Of a DNA stretch of 64,000 bases, positions 1 through 8,273 are shown piece after piece (the first letter of the stretch is position 1; every line of letters starts with the position of its first letter). This DNA is from Phycisphaerales bacterium (GTDB taxonomy: Bacteria > Planctomycetota > Phycisphaerae > Phycisphaerales > UBA1924), in the NCBI GenBank assembly GCA_040221175.1, contig JAVJVK010000015.1, positions 1 to 64,000 on the forward strand. Direction: 5' to 3'. A program made the translations under genes and the position numbers. The notes beneath the pieces were generated by a model. It was not told the origin of the DNA. It ran no database searches and saw nothing but the letters and a program-made list of their open reading frames with translations.

Positions 1-672
1 GCGATAGATTTAGGTATAGATAATTTGATGGCTGTAACTTCAAATCAACCGGGTTTTACTCCTTTGTTGATTAATGGCAGACCGTTAAAAAGCCTAAATC
101 AATTTTATAATCAGCGTCGAGCGAAGTTACAATCTCTCTTAAAAAGCAATCGTCAAAGTTCCCAGAGAATTCGTCGTTTAACCCGTTGCCGTAATCAGAA
201 GATAGATAATTATCTTCACCGAGCTAGTCGTTATTTAGTCAATCTCTTAGTTGCTCAAGATATCACCACTTTAGTAATTGGGAAAAATGACGGTTGGAAA
301 CAAGAAGTGAACTTAGGAAAAGTCAACAATCAAAAATTTGTGACCGTTCCTCATGCTCGATTAATTGACAGGATTATTTACAAATGTCAATTAGCCGGAA
401 TATCTGTGATTCTTCAAGAAGAATCCTATACATCAGCTTCTAATTTTTTGAATTTAGATCCTCTCCCCGTTTATGGACAGCTCACTGAAAAACCCGTTTT
501 TAGTGGAAAAAGAATTAAACGAGGTTTATATCGTACAAATCAGGGGGTTCTTGTTCAATCTGATGTCTTATGTGCTTACAATATTTTACGAAAAGCATTC
601 CCAAATGCGTTTAACCGCTATGGGATAGAGAGGTGCGTAGTTCACCCAAGGAGAATTAATCTCTCAAAGTAA
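1..672 (+). CDS. tnpB: TnpB-family RNA-guided nuclease, 5' part missing
   Basis: The reading frame is open from base 1, so the N-terminal part lies outside the window; 223 residues remain. It matches the RuvC half of IS200/IS605-type TnpB. The first RuvC aspartate is residue 3 (in AIDLGIDN), the likely glutamate is in QEESYTS at residues 140-141, and the last aspartate is residue 188 in QSDVLCAYNIL. The LVIGKNDGWKQ segment is typical of a cyanobacterial subgroup. The CxxC pairs of the usual zinc ribbon between the last two motifs are absent. TnpB proteins are RNA-guided DNA endonucleases that help the element persist. Base use is AT-rich, like the following gene and unlike everything after about 2.9 kb. 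No tnpA is visible. Confidence 0.85.
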   Translation, partial: AIDLGIDNLMAVTSNQPGFTPLLINGRPLKSLNQFYNQRRAKLQSLLKSNRQSSQRIRRLTRCRNQKIDNYLHRASRYLVNLLVAQDITTLVIGKNDGWKQEVNLGKVNNQKFVTVPHARLIDRIIYKCQLAGISVILQEESYTSASNFLNLDPLPVYGQLTEKPVFSGKRIKRGLYRTNQGVLVQSDVLCAYNILRKAFPNAFNRYGIERCVVHPRRINLSK

Positions 673-720
673 AAGCGAAGGGAATTTCTGCAATGAAATT
701 TAGTCTGTCTATATTTGACT
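600..720 (+). ncRNA. possible omega RNA / right end of the tnpB element
   Basis: In IS200/IS605 elements the guide (omega) RNA comes from the 3' end of tnpB and the right end of the element. Here the last tnpB codons and the roughly 50 bases after the stop sit in that position, before the next gene. The boundary is inferred only from position; I cannot fold the RNA or identify the cleavage motif, so the ends are approximate. Confidence 0.25.
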
Positions 721-757
721 ATACTTTTACCAACTATAAATAGCAGGAGATCAACTC

Positions 758-2737
758 ATGCCCTTGAATGTCACCCAAAAACTGATTCAATCTCATCTGG
801 TTTCTGGCAAGATGGAACCTGGTGCAGAAATTGGACTCCGGATCGATCAGTCTTTGACCCAGGATGCCACAGGAACCATGGTCATGCTGGAGTTAGAAGC
901 CATGGGTATTGATCGAGTTAAAACTGAACTTTCAGCACAATACGTCGATCACAATCTCCTGCAAACCGACTATAAAAATGCCGATGATCATCTGTTTTTA
1001 CGATCCGCCTGTCAACGGTTTGGCGTTTGGTATAGTCGCCCTGGCAATGGTGTCAGCCATCCCGTTCAGATGGAACGCTTTGGTATTCCCGGCAAAACCT
1101 TAATCGGTTCTGATAGTCACACCCCAGCCGCAGGTTCCCTGGGAATGCTAGCCTTTGGCGCGGGTGGAATTGATGTCGCCATGGCAATGGCGGGGGAACC
1201 CATGTTTGTGAAAATGCCCAGAGTCTTGGGTGTGAAACTTTTGGGGAAATTACCCGATTGGGTTAGTGCCAAAGATGTTGTCCTGGAAATGTTGCGCCGC
1301 TACGATGTCCACGGCTGTCGGGGCATGATTATTGAATATTATGGACCCGGACTTGCCCAACTCAGTGCCATGGATCGCCATGTTATCGCCAACATGGGAA
1401 CGGAAATGGGTGCCACAACCACTGTTTTTCCCTCTGATGCTGAAATTAAGCGATTTTTAGAGGCTCAAGGGCGAGGACAGGATTGGGTAGAACGGGTTGC
1501 CGATGAGGACGCTGAATACGATGTCTATGACATGATTAATTTGTCGGAACTGGTTCCCTTAATTGCCTGTCCCAGTAGTCCTGGAAATGTTGTTCCGGTT
1601 ACCGAAGTGCAGGGACGCCCCGTAAATCAGGTGGTGATTGGTTCCTCAGCAAATCCAGGGTTGCGTGATTTCTGGATAGTCAGCCAAATTGTGAAAGGAC
1701 AAATTGTTCATGATCGCGTATCCTTTGATGTTAACCCAACCTCCCGCCAGGTGATTGAGAATTTAGCGGCAATGGATGACGCCTTTATGAATTTAATTCA
1801 TGCTGGGGTACGATTTCATCAGGCAGGCTGTTTAGGTTGTATCGGCATGGGACAAGCACCCGCTTCTGATCAAATCTCTTTACGGACAATGCCGCGTAAC
1901 TTCCCTGGGCGTTCGGGAACGGCTGATGATCAAGTGTATTTGTGTAGTCCAGAAACGGCTGTAGCGGCGGCTATTACGGGGGAAATCACTGATCCGCGTG
2001 AGTTGGAACAGCGTTTTGGTATCACCTATCCCCAATTCATTGCCCCAGAAACGGAAATCATTAATACCGATATGTTAGTGGCTCCGCCAGACAATGGCAG
2101 GACAGTGGAACTGGAAAAGGGACCCAATATTAAATCCTTCCCCGAATTTGCCGCTTTACCCAATGACATTTCTGTGCCTGTGCTGTTGAAAGTGAAGGAT
2201 AATATTTCTACCGATGAAATTTTACCTGCAGGGGCGCGGGTTTTACCTTATCGCAGTAATATCCCCGGAATTAGCCAGTTTGTCTATTACATGAAGGATG
2301 AGACATTTTGGCAACGGGCAGAAGCCGCTAAGGAAAAATCTGGGGGACATGTTATTGTTGGCGGAAGTAACTATGCTCAGGGTTCTAGTCGGGAACACGC
2401 CGCGATCGCACCCCGTTATTTGGGGCAAGTGGCTGTCTTAGCTAAATCTTATGCCCGGATTGGTTGGCAAAATCTGGTGAATTTTGGAATTATGCCCCTA
2501 GAGTTTGTCAATCCTCAGGATTACGACAGTATCAGCGAAGGAGATGAACTGGAAATTATTGGCTTACGGGATGCGTTAGAGGCAGGGCGTTCAATTCCTG
2601 TGAAAAACCTAACTAAGGACATCATATATCCCATGACTCATAGCCTGAGTCCCCGTCAGGTAGAAATTATGCTTTGTGGCGGCTTAATCAATCACTTTAA
2701 AGCTAAGTCACAAGTTGCTCAATCTGTCAATATCTAA
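758..2737 (+). CDS. Aconitate hydratase family protein, single-chain type
   Basis: The protein has 659 residues and aligns by motif with the aconitase superfamily: IGSDSHTPAAGSLGMLA near residue 115, an Fe-S loop GCLGCIGMGQAP near residue 365, and the swivel-domain signature GGSNYAQGSSREHAA near residue 540. It would interconvert citrate and isocitrate or act on a related hydroxyacid. The length (about 660) fits the shorter single-chain class (Aquifex/Geobacter type) and not AcnA or AcnB (about 850-900). The segment that normally reads GSCTNSS, with the first cluster cysteine, reads IGSSANPG here. The start has an AGGAGA Shine-Dalgarno. A GCGATCGC palindrome (HIP1, frequent in cyanobacteria) lies at 2402-2409. 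The gene is monocistronic here. Confidence 0.85.
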   Translation: MPLNVTQKLIQSHLVSGKMEPGAEIGLRIDQSLTQDATGTMVMLELEAMGIDRVKTELSAQYVDHNLLQTDYKNADDHLFLRSACQRFGVWYSRPGNGVSHPVQMERFGIPGKTLIGSDSHTPAAGSLGMLAFGAGGIDVAMAMAGEPMFVKMPRVLGVKLLGKLPDWVSAKDVVLEMLRRYDVHGCRGMIIEYYGPGLAQLSAMDRHVIANMGTEMGATTTVFPSDAEIKRFLEAQGRGQDWVERVADEDAEYDVYDMINLSELVPLIACPSSPGNVVPVTEVQGRPVNQVVIGSSANPGLRDFWIVSQIVKGQIVHDRVSFDVNPTSRQVIENLAAMDDAFMNLIHAGVRFHQAGCLGCIGMGQAPASDQISLRTMPRNFPGRSGTADDQVYLCSPETAVAAAITGEITDPRELEQRFGITYPQFIAPETEIINTDMLVAPPDNGRTVELEKGPNIKSFPEFAALPNDISVPVLLKVKDNISTDEILPAGARVLPYRSNIPGISQFVYYMKDETFWQRAEAAKEKSGGHVIVGGSNYAQGSSREHAAIAPRYLGQVAVLAKSYARIGWQNLVNFGIMPLEFVNPQDYDSISEGDELEIIGLRDALEAGRSIPVKNLTKDIIYPMTHSLSPRQVEIMLCGGLINHFKAKSQVAQSVNI

Positions 2738-2894
2738 ATTTGGGTTAACTGTCCCCTTTTTGGTAGGGAAAAGCTACAGGACAGAAGTTTCAAATAAAAA
2801 AGTCCCCTTGGGTTCTAATGGAATTCAATTTTTCCCTACACCCCACACCCTACCTATACCTCAAGTAGCTTGTCACCCTTCAGGTTTTTTTCCA
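2738..2894. other. Junction between cyanobacterial-like and planctomycete-like DNA
   Basis: This gap is AT-rich on its left side and contains the C-rich run at 2834-2854 (CCCTACACCCCACACCCTACC-like), a style common in cyanobacterial spacers. Immediately after it base composition changes to consistently GC-rich and stays so for 61 kb. The exact point cannot be fixed by eye; it probably lies between about 2855 and 2890. No inverted repeats, integrase or target-site duplication are visible around it. Confidence 0.7.
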
Positions 2895-2981
2895 CGGAGA
2901 GGGGGGGATTCGAACCCCCGATGACCCGAAGGCCATACCGGATTTCGAATCCGGCGCGTTCAACCGCTCCGCCACCTCTCC
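2895..2981 (-). tRNA. tRNA-Ser (anticodon CGA)
   Basis: On the minus strand the acceptor stem GGAGAGG pairs with CCTCTCC, followed by discriminator G. The anticodon loop TTCGAAA gives anticodon CGA, reading UCG serine codons. The long variable arm and the GGTTCGAATCC T-arm are typical of tRNA-Ser. No CCA is encoded. It is the first element that clearly belongs to the planctomycete part. Confidence 0.95.
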
Positions 2982-3054
2982 GGGATGGGGAAGGGAATCT
3001 GTAGGCCGCTCCCGGGCCCTTGGCGAGCCGGACAGGTGCCAACAATGTCGCCCC

Positions 3055-3645
3055 ATGGCCCAAGCACCTGAACTCAGTCGTACGGCCGATCGATCGTTGT
3101 CCAGGGCGTACTGGTGGATGTTGGGGGTGCCCTCGTTCGCGCTCTTGACCGCATTCGGCGCGCACGTCGCCGTGCCGTTGCCGCCCGATGGCGTTCCGAT
3201 GACGCTCCAGACGCTATTCGTCGTGCTTGCCGCCCTTTGCCTGGGGCCGCGTGCCGGGTCCATGAGCATGCTGCTGTACATTGGTGCGGGCGTCGTAGGG
3301 GTGCCGCTGTTTGCCGAGGAATCCGTCGGGCTGGGCGTGATCCTGGGGCAGACTGGCGGCTACATCGTGGGCTTCCTCGCATGCCAGCCAGTCGTCGGAA
3401 TGATCGTCAAGGACCGCAATGGGATGCCGCGCGGCTGGCTGGCGATCGTGCTGGCGGTGCTGGCGGCACACATGGTCGTGTTCGCCATCGGCGTGCCCTG
3501 GCTTGCCATCGTGCGGGACTTTTCGCTGGGCCGGGCCATCGAAGGCGGCATGGTGCCCTTCCTGCCGGGCATGGTCATCAAGAGCGTCATCGCCGTACTG
3601 GTGGGCCTGGCGGTGGCCCCGTGGTGCGTGCGGCGGGTGTGGTGA
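3055..3645 (+). CDS. bioY: Biotin transporter BioY (ECF S-component)
   Basis: The 196-residue protein has about six hydrophobic segments and the BioY signatures LGPRAGSMSMLLYIGAGVVG and GQTGGYIVGF. BioY is the membrane substrate-binding subunit of the energy-coupling-factor biotin uptake system and can act with a shared EcfT/EcfA module or alone. No ecfA or ecfT genes are nearby. The ATG at 3055 has no clear Shine-Dalgarno; the N-terminal 15 residues before the first membrane segment are variable in the family, so a later start is possible. Confidence 0.92.
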   Translation: MAQAPELSRTADRSLSRAYWWMLGVPSFALLTAFGAHVAVPLPPDGVPMTLQTLFVVLAALCLGPRAGSMSMLLYIGAGVVGVPLFAEESVGLGVILGQTGGYIVGFLACQPVVGMIVKDRNGMPRGWLAIVLAVLAAHMVVFAIGVPWLAIVRDFSLGRAIEGGMVPFLPGMVIKSVIAVLVGLAVAPWCVRRVW

Positions 3646-3753
3646 AGTTTTTTTGAGCGGCGGTGTCGAGTCGGGCGTTGCACGTGCGTCTACATGGGTG
3701 AGCCCAAGGCCGCGCCTCCCCTGCGGCCGCGGATCGAACCCTGAGAGGAGCCC

Positions 3754-4095
3754 ATGATGCCGAAGTTCATGCTGTTGTTGTTCGATAACCCCGCCGACTA
3801 CGCCGACCTGACGCCCGAGCAGATGCAGCAGGTCGTCCGGGAGTACGGTGCCTGGGCCCAGAAGATGGGCAAGGCCGGCAAGCTCGAAGGTGGCGAGAAG
3901 CTGGCCGACGAGGGCGGAAAGGTCGTCACCCAGAGCGGCGTGACCGATGGCCCGTTCGCCGAGAGCAAGGAAGTGCTGGGCGGGTACTTTACCATCAATG
4001 CGGCTTCATATGACGAGGCCGTCGAGATCGCCCGCAGCAGCCCGCACGTGAAGTATGGCGCCAGCACCCACGTCCGGCAGATCGACGCCCACTGA
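3754..4095 (+). CDS. DGPF/YCII-domain protein, partner of ECF42 sigma factor
   Basis: A 113-residue protein with the motifs MPKFMLLLFDNP, LEGGEKLADE and TDGPFAESKEVLGGYF, the last containing the DGPF signature that names the family. These small proteins fold like YCII (ferredoxin-like) and have no proven enzymatic role. Genes for them sit beside ECF42 sigma factors in many bacteria, as here, and are reported targets of those sigma factors. The start is ATGATG after a GAGAGGAGCC Shine-Dalgarno, so the second ATG (3757) is equally possible. It ends 10 bases before the GTG start chosen for the sigma factor. Confidence 0.88.
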   Translation: MMPKFMLLLFDNPADYADLTPEQMQQVVREYGAWAQKMGKAGKLEGGEKLADEGGKVVTQSGVTDGPFAESKEVLGGYFTINAASYDEAVEIARSSPHVKYGASTHVRQIDAH

Positions 4096-4105
4096 CTCGG
4101 GCGGC

Positions 4106-5332
4106 GTGCCCGAACTGGTCGACCACCTGTTCCGGCACGAGTCCGGCCGGCTGTCGGCGTCGCTCGTAGCGGTGTTCGGGCCGGGCAAGCTCGACCTCAT
4201 CGAAGACGTGGTGCAGGAAGCGCTCGTCGAGGCGCTGCGGCATTGGCGATTCAGTGGCGTGCCCGACCATCCCGCCGCGTGGCTCACGCAAGTCGCCCGG
4301 CGTCGGGCGTTCGATGCGCTGCGGCGGGACGCGACGCTACGAAGGCACGAGCCCAAGCTGCGGGCGTGGGCCGAGCGCAACGCGTATGCACGCGCGCACG
4401 ACGAGCTGGATGAGCAGGTCCGGCTCATGCTGATGTGCTGCCACCCGGAGTTGCCGCGGGAGCAGCGCATCGCGCTCACGCTCAAGCTCGTCGCGGGCCT
4501 GGGCACCGGCGAGATCGCGCGGGCGTTCCTGATCAGCGAATCGGCGGCGGCGCAGCGGCTGGTACGGGCCAAGCGTGCGATCCGCGAGGGCGGCATCTCG
4601 ATGGAAATGCCCGAACCCGAGGAACTCCGGCCGCGGCTTCGCAGCGTTCTCGAGACGGTGTACCTGCTCTTCAACGAGGGCTATTCGGCGGGCGAGGGCG
4701 AGGATGTGATCCAGCGTGATCGTTTGGAGGAGGCTTGCCGCTTGGGCGCAATGCTCGTGCAAGACGAGCGCACGGCCAGTCCCGCGGCCCACGCGCTCCT
4801 GGCACTCATGCTCTTTCACGCATCGCGACTGGAAACGAGGAGCGATGCCCAGGGCGCGCTGTTGCTGCTCGAAGACCAGGACCGTTCGCGGTGGGATCGC
4901 GACCTCATCTCGCGCGGCTTCCACCACCTGCAATGCTCGGCTGCGGGCGACGAATTGACCGCATACCACCTCGAGGCCGGCATCGCCGCCGTGCATGCGC
5001 GGTCGGCCAGCTTCGACCAGACCAACTGGGACGAGATCGTTTCGCTCTATGACATGCTGCGAGAGATCAAGCCCGGGCCGGTGGTGGGGCTGAACAGGGC
5101 GGTGGCGATCGCGATGACGCGGGGGACCGACGCCGGGCTCGCCGAGCTGGATTCGATCGGACCGATGGATCGCTACGCCCAGGCGAGCATCGTGCGGGGC
5201 GAACTGCTCCGGCGGGCCGGGCGCAACGACGAGGCCCGCGAGCAGTTCGAGCGGGCGTTGGCGATGCCGTGCTCGAAGCCGCAGCGGGCTCTGGTGAATC
5301 GAAAGCTGAAGGCGATGGCTCAGCGGCGGTAG
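4106..5332 (+). CDS. ECF42-type RNA polymerase sigma factor with C-terminal extension
   Basis: Sigma-70 region 2 is visible near the N-terminus (LIEDVVQEALVEALRHW, then PAAWLTQVARRRAFDALRR), and region 4 follows (LTLKLVAGLGTGEIARAFLI with AAAQRLVRAKRAI). The remaining roughly 230 residues form a helical, TPR-like extension containing YLLFNEGY and GLNRAVAIAMTRG, the hallmark of ECF42, which lacks a classical anti-sigma factor and uses the extension for control. I chose GTG 4106 because it follows the DGPF stop closely; an ATG at 4055 in the same frame would overlap that gene by 41 bases. The 3' end overlaps the convergent DegT-family gene by 13 bases. Confidence 0.9.
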   Translation: MPELVDHLFRHESGRLSASLVAVFGPGKLDLIEDVVQEALVEALRHWRFSGVPDHPAAWLTQVARRRAFDALRRDATLRRHEPKLRAWAERNAYARAHDELDEQVRLMLMCCHPELPREQRIALTLKLVAGLGTGEIARAFLISESAAAQRLVRAKRAIREGGISMEMPEPEELRPRLRSVLETVYLLFNEGYSAGEGEDVIQRDRLEEACRLGAMLVQDERTASPAAHALLALMLFHASRLETRSDAQGALLLLEDQDRSRWDRDLISRGFHHLQCSAAGDELTAYHLEAGIAAVHARSASFDQTNWDEIVSLYDMLREIKPGPVVGLNRAVAIAMTRGTDAGLAELDSIGPMDRYAQASIVRGELLRRAGRNDEAREQFERALAMPCSKPQRALVNRKLKAMAQRR

Positions 5333-6495
5333 TGGGAGGCCACCTTGGCGATTGCCTGGCCGATCCTGGTCACCGTCGGCCCGTCGAGCTCGTGGTGCAT
5401 GGGCAGGCAGAAGACCTTGCTGGCCAGCCGTTCGGCGACGGGCGGGTGACCGCCGGACTGCGCGTTGACGTAGTCCTTGAACGCCGGCTGGTGGGTCAGC
5501 GAGCGCGGGTAGTGGATGGCCGTGGGCACGCCCTCGGCGTTCAGAGCCTTGACGAACGTATCGCGGTCGCAGGTGAACTGGTCCAGATCGAGCTTGGCGG
5601 TGTAGAGGTGCCACGCCGCGTCGGCGCCCTTGGTGCGGCCGGGGGCCAGCACGCCGTCGATCTCGCCGAGCACCTTGTCGTACTGGTCGGCCGCGGCCCG
5701 GCGGGCGTTGGTCTCCTCGCGCAGGCGGTCGAGGCGCGAGCAGCCGATGGCGCCGGTGATGTCGTTCATGCGGTAATTGAAGCCGATGCGCTCGTGCAGG
5801 TACTTGTCGGTTTCGCCGTGGCTGCGCATGAGCTCGATGTCGCGCTTGAGCGTGTCGTCGTTGACGGTCACCATGCCGCCCTCGCCGGTGCCCAGGTTCT
5901 TGGTGGCGTAGAACGAGTAGGTGCACGCGTCGCCGAACTCGCCGATGCCGTCCCCGTCGATCGTCGCCAGATGGCTCTGGGCGCAGTCGTAGACGACCTT
6001 GAGGTCCTTGGCCTTGGCCAGTTCCTGCACGGCCTTGATGTCCACCGGCATGCCGTAGAGGTGCGTGGCGGCGATGCCCCTGGTCTTGCTGGTCACCTTG
6101 CGGGCGGCGTCCTGGACGTCGATCTGCATCGTGTCCTCGAGGGCGTCGACCCAGACGGGGATCAATCCCTCGGCCACCAGCATGCTGGCGGTGGCGATGT
6201 AGGTCCACGCGGGCACGAGCACCTCGTCGCCGCGCTGAAACAGGCTGCGGTAGGCAAGCTGCAGGGCGCAGGTGCCGTTGGCGCAGGTCAGGCCGTGCCG
6301 GGCGCCGCTGGCCTTGGCGAAGCGCTCCTCGAGCTCGGCGCACTTGGTCGAGGCCCGCAGCATGCCGCTCTTGAGGACCTCGTGGGCGGCTTCGACGTCC
6401 TGGGGCATGAGCTGGGGGCGCATGAACGCGACGGGCGAGTCGAAGGTGGGGGCGCCGCCGTCGAGTGCGAGCTTTGAGGCCGTGGCCTGGGTCAT
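5320..6495 (-). CDS. DegT/DnrJ/EryC1/StrS-family PLP aminotransferase
   Basis: A 391-residue fold-type I aminotransferase. Lys199 in SFYATKNLGTGEGG is the expected PLP Schiff-base lysine and Asp170 in YDCAQ the pyridine-nitrogen partner. The C-terminus carries the AIHYPRSLTHQPAF and LPMHHEL motifs of the sugar aminotransferase family. Such enzymes transfer an amino group to a nucleotide-linked keto-sugar for surface glycans or antibiotics. The start has a GGAGAGA Shine-Dalgarno. It stands alone, convergent with the sigma factor, so the sugar substrate cannot be named. It may feed the glycan cluster at 19-30 kb, but that is inference. Confidence 0.93.
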   Translation of the reverse strand: MTQATASKLALDGGAPTFDSPVAFMRPQLMPQDVEAAHEVLKSGMLRASTKCAELEERFAKASGARHGLTCANGTCALQLAYRSLFQRGDEVLVPAWTYIATASMLVAEGLIPVWVDALEDTMQIDVQDAARKVTSKTRGIAATHLYGMPVDIKAVQELAKAKDLKVVYDCAQSHLATIDGDGIGEFGDACTYSFYATKNLGTGEGGMVTVNDDTLKRDIELMRSHGETDKYLHERIGFNYRMNDITGAIGCSRLDRLREETNARRAAADQYDKVLGEIDGVLAPGRTKGADAAWHLYTAKLDLDQFTCDRDTFVKALNAEGVPTAIHYPRSLTHQPAFKDYVNAQSGGHPPVAERLASKVFCLPMHHELDGPTVTRIGQAIAKVASHYRR

Positions 6496-6615
6496 CAGTC
6501 TCTCCTGGAGCCGTGTCGAGAACCGTCCGTGGATTCGGATGAGAATGCTAGGAACCCGGCCCGGGCCGATGCCGCGGCCGGCGGGGGTTCCCCGGTTTTC
6601 CTAGACTGGCCGCCT

Positions 6616-7194
6616 ATGGCTCCAGAACCTCCACCGCACGCCGACCCCCACCCGGAGATCGACCGCATCCTCATCGACCGCACGCGCATCGCCAGCCGCG
6701 TGGTCGAGCTGGGCACGCAGATCGCCAGCGACGCCGAGCTGGACCGCGGGGCCGACCGGCTGGTCGTCGTGCCCGTCCTGACCGGGGCGCTGGTCTTCGC
6801 CGCCGATCTGGTGCGCTCGATGCCCATGCGATTGCGTCTGGAACTCATCCAGGCCAGCAGCTACCCCGGCACGGCAACCAAGAGCCAGGGCGTGACGCTG
6901 GGCAGCGGGCCGACCGACGAACTGAAGGACGCCCACGTGCTCATCGTCGACGACATCTTCGACAGCGGCCGCACGCTGGCGGCGGTGAAGCAGCTGGTGC
7001 AGGCGACCGGCCCGGCCAGCGTGCGCACGGCCGTGCTGCTTCGAAAGGAAGTCGAGCGCGCCCCCGACCTGCCGCCCCAGAGCGAGCCGGACTACGTGGG
7101 CTTCGACGTGCCCGACGCCTTCGTCGTGGGCTACGGGCTGGACTACGACGGGTGGTACCGCAACCTGCCGAATATCGCCGTGCTCAGGGCATAG
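6616..7194 (+). CDS. hpt: Hypoxanthine phosphoribosyltransferase
   Basis: A 192-residue purine-salvage enzyme joining hypoxanthine or guanine to PRPP to give IMP or GMP. The PRPP-binding loop VLIVDDIFDSGRTL lies near residue 110, the early VPVLTGALVFAADLVR carries the pyrophosphate-binding part, and a late VVGYGLDYDGWYRNLP matches the conserved C-terminal strand. I chose ATG 6616 because the sequence before it (open to 6529) is not family-like. No strong Shine-Dalgarno is present. It is divergent from the DegT-family gene with a 120-base gap. Confidence 0.92.
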   Translation: MAPEPPPHADPHPEIDRILIDRTRIASRVVELGTQIASDAELDRGADRLVVVPVLTGALVFAADLVRSMPMRLRLELIQASSYPGTATKSQGVTLGSGPTDELKDAHVLIVDDIFDSGRTLAAVKQLVQATGPASVRTAVLLRKEVERAPDLPPQSEPDYVGFDVPDAFVVGYGLDYDGWYRNLPNIAVLRA

Positions 7195-7271
7195 ACGATC
7201 ACGCCGCGGGGAGCGCGCCCTCGCGCCCGCCGCGGCGTGGTAGGAAGTTCCGCCCGCGAACCGAACCGGCC

Positions 7272-7991
7272 TCAGGCCGCTCCGGAATCGGGCGTCTTGG
7301 CCTCGCTCGCCTCGGCCACCACCGGCTCGGTGGACAGCTGCCCATCGGTGCCGTAGTACACCGTCGAGGCGTCGCTCCACTCGCCCGCGTTGCCGTTGGT
7401 GCGGCGCGCGCGGACGCGATAACTGACGCTCGCCACGCCGCGAGGAACCTCCGTGTCCTCGAAGCGCTTATTATCTTCGGCCAGCCCGACGAACTCCCAG
7501 GGCGACACAACATTGCCCAGGGTCGTCGTGCGGCGCTGCACCTCGTAGACGCACCCGCCCCCGCTGCGCAGCTTGAAGCCGAATAAAACATTGCCCCCCG
7601 GACGAACGCGCGTCGTCACGGCCGTGGCCGCCGGCGGCGCGGGCCGCTCGCTCGGAGTCTTCGGCTCGGGCAAACCGGCGCGTGCGTACACGTCCGGGTC
7701 GCCCGAGCTCTTGGCGAACGAATCGATCGAGTCGAACATGCTGCCCAGCTGCCCCTTGATCGACCCGAAGGAAGAATCCTTCTCGTCGATCGCCGAGCGG
7801 TAGGCGGTGCGCTTGGCCTTGGCCGAAGCCAACTTACTTTCCCCGTCGGTGACGAGCGCCGCCAGGTCCTGGACCTGCTGCAACGTGACGCCGATGTCCG
7901 GCGGCCCTGCCTGGCCGCCCTCCCACAGCGTCACGTGCTCGCGTGCCCAGAGAATGAAGGCGTCGTCGTTGACGGGATACTTCGTGCTCAT
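7272..7991 (-). CDS. Fibronectin type III-like protein, function unknown
   Basis: A 239-residue protein without a signal peptide. The first 130 residues are helical (TLQQVQDLAALVTDGESKL, AKRTAYRSAID) and the last 100 resemble one fibronectin type III domain (CVYEVQRRTTT, PWEFVGLAEDNKRFEDTEVP, YRVRARRTNGNAGEWSD). Proteins of this layout recur in planctomycetes and are probably structural or binding proteins. I chose the ATG at 7991, preceded by AAAGGGGCG, over an earlier GTG/ATG because the earlier residues do not look protein-like. The 3' part faces hpt. Confidence 0.75.
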   Translation of the reverse strand: MSTKYPVNDDAFILWAREHVTLWEGGQAGPPDIGVTLQQVQDLAALVTDGESKLASAKAKRTAYRSAIDEKDSSFGSIKGQLGSMFDSIDSFAKSSGDPDVYARAGLPEPKTPSERPAPPAATAVTTRVRPGGNVLFGFKLRSGGGCVYEVQRRTTTLGNVVSPWEFVGLAEDNKRFEDTEVPRGVASVSYRVRARRTNGNAGEWSDASTVYYGTDGQLSTEPVVAEASEAKTPDSGAA

Positions 7992-8273
7992 GATGAGCGC
8001 CCCTTTCCGCGGCGCCGTGCCGCGTGGAACCATGGCCGGGCCGCGGCACACGCCGCCGTCGCCCGCCCGATGGAGGGGTCATCGAAACAATCGAGGGGCC
8101 GGTTGAGTCGGATGTGCGGATTCCGCGGATTTTGTCGCCGGCGCCCTCCGACCGTCCGAGAACGGGCCGGGGCCGGGGGACGTTCTTATGTTTGGTTCTT
8201 ACACGGAGAATCGGCCCTGCCGGCTCGTCAGGGCCGTTGCACACGCCGCCAACCCGAACAAAAATAAGGCAAA
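7992..8273. other. Gene-poor spacer left of the 21-bp array
   Basis: These 282 bases, with the array and the bases to 8601, form a 610-base gap between the divergent fibronectin-like and FG-GAP genes. It probably carries promoters for both. I see no convincing -35/-10 pair, tRNA or conserved small ORF here. Confidence 0.5.

Noticed and set aside
2880-2981. Integration site at tRNA-Ser with genomic island to the left
   Set aside because: No integrase or repeat of the tRNA 3' end is present left of it, and the left genes are housekeeping-like and of cyanobacterial style.
4337-6343. 668-codon open frame opposite the sigma factor and aminotransferase
   Set aside because: It is a frame shadow of GC-rich coding DNA: strongly arginine-rich, without family motifs and overlapping two well-supported genes.
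5269-6477. 402-codon frame on the plus strand through the aminotransferase
   Set aside because: It is antisense to a clear DegT-family gene, and its Val/Gly/Leu-rich product has no motif.
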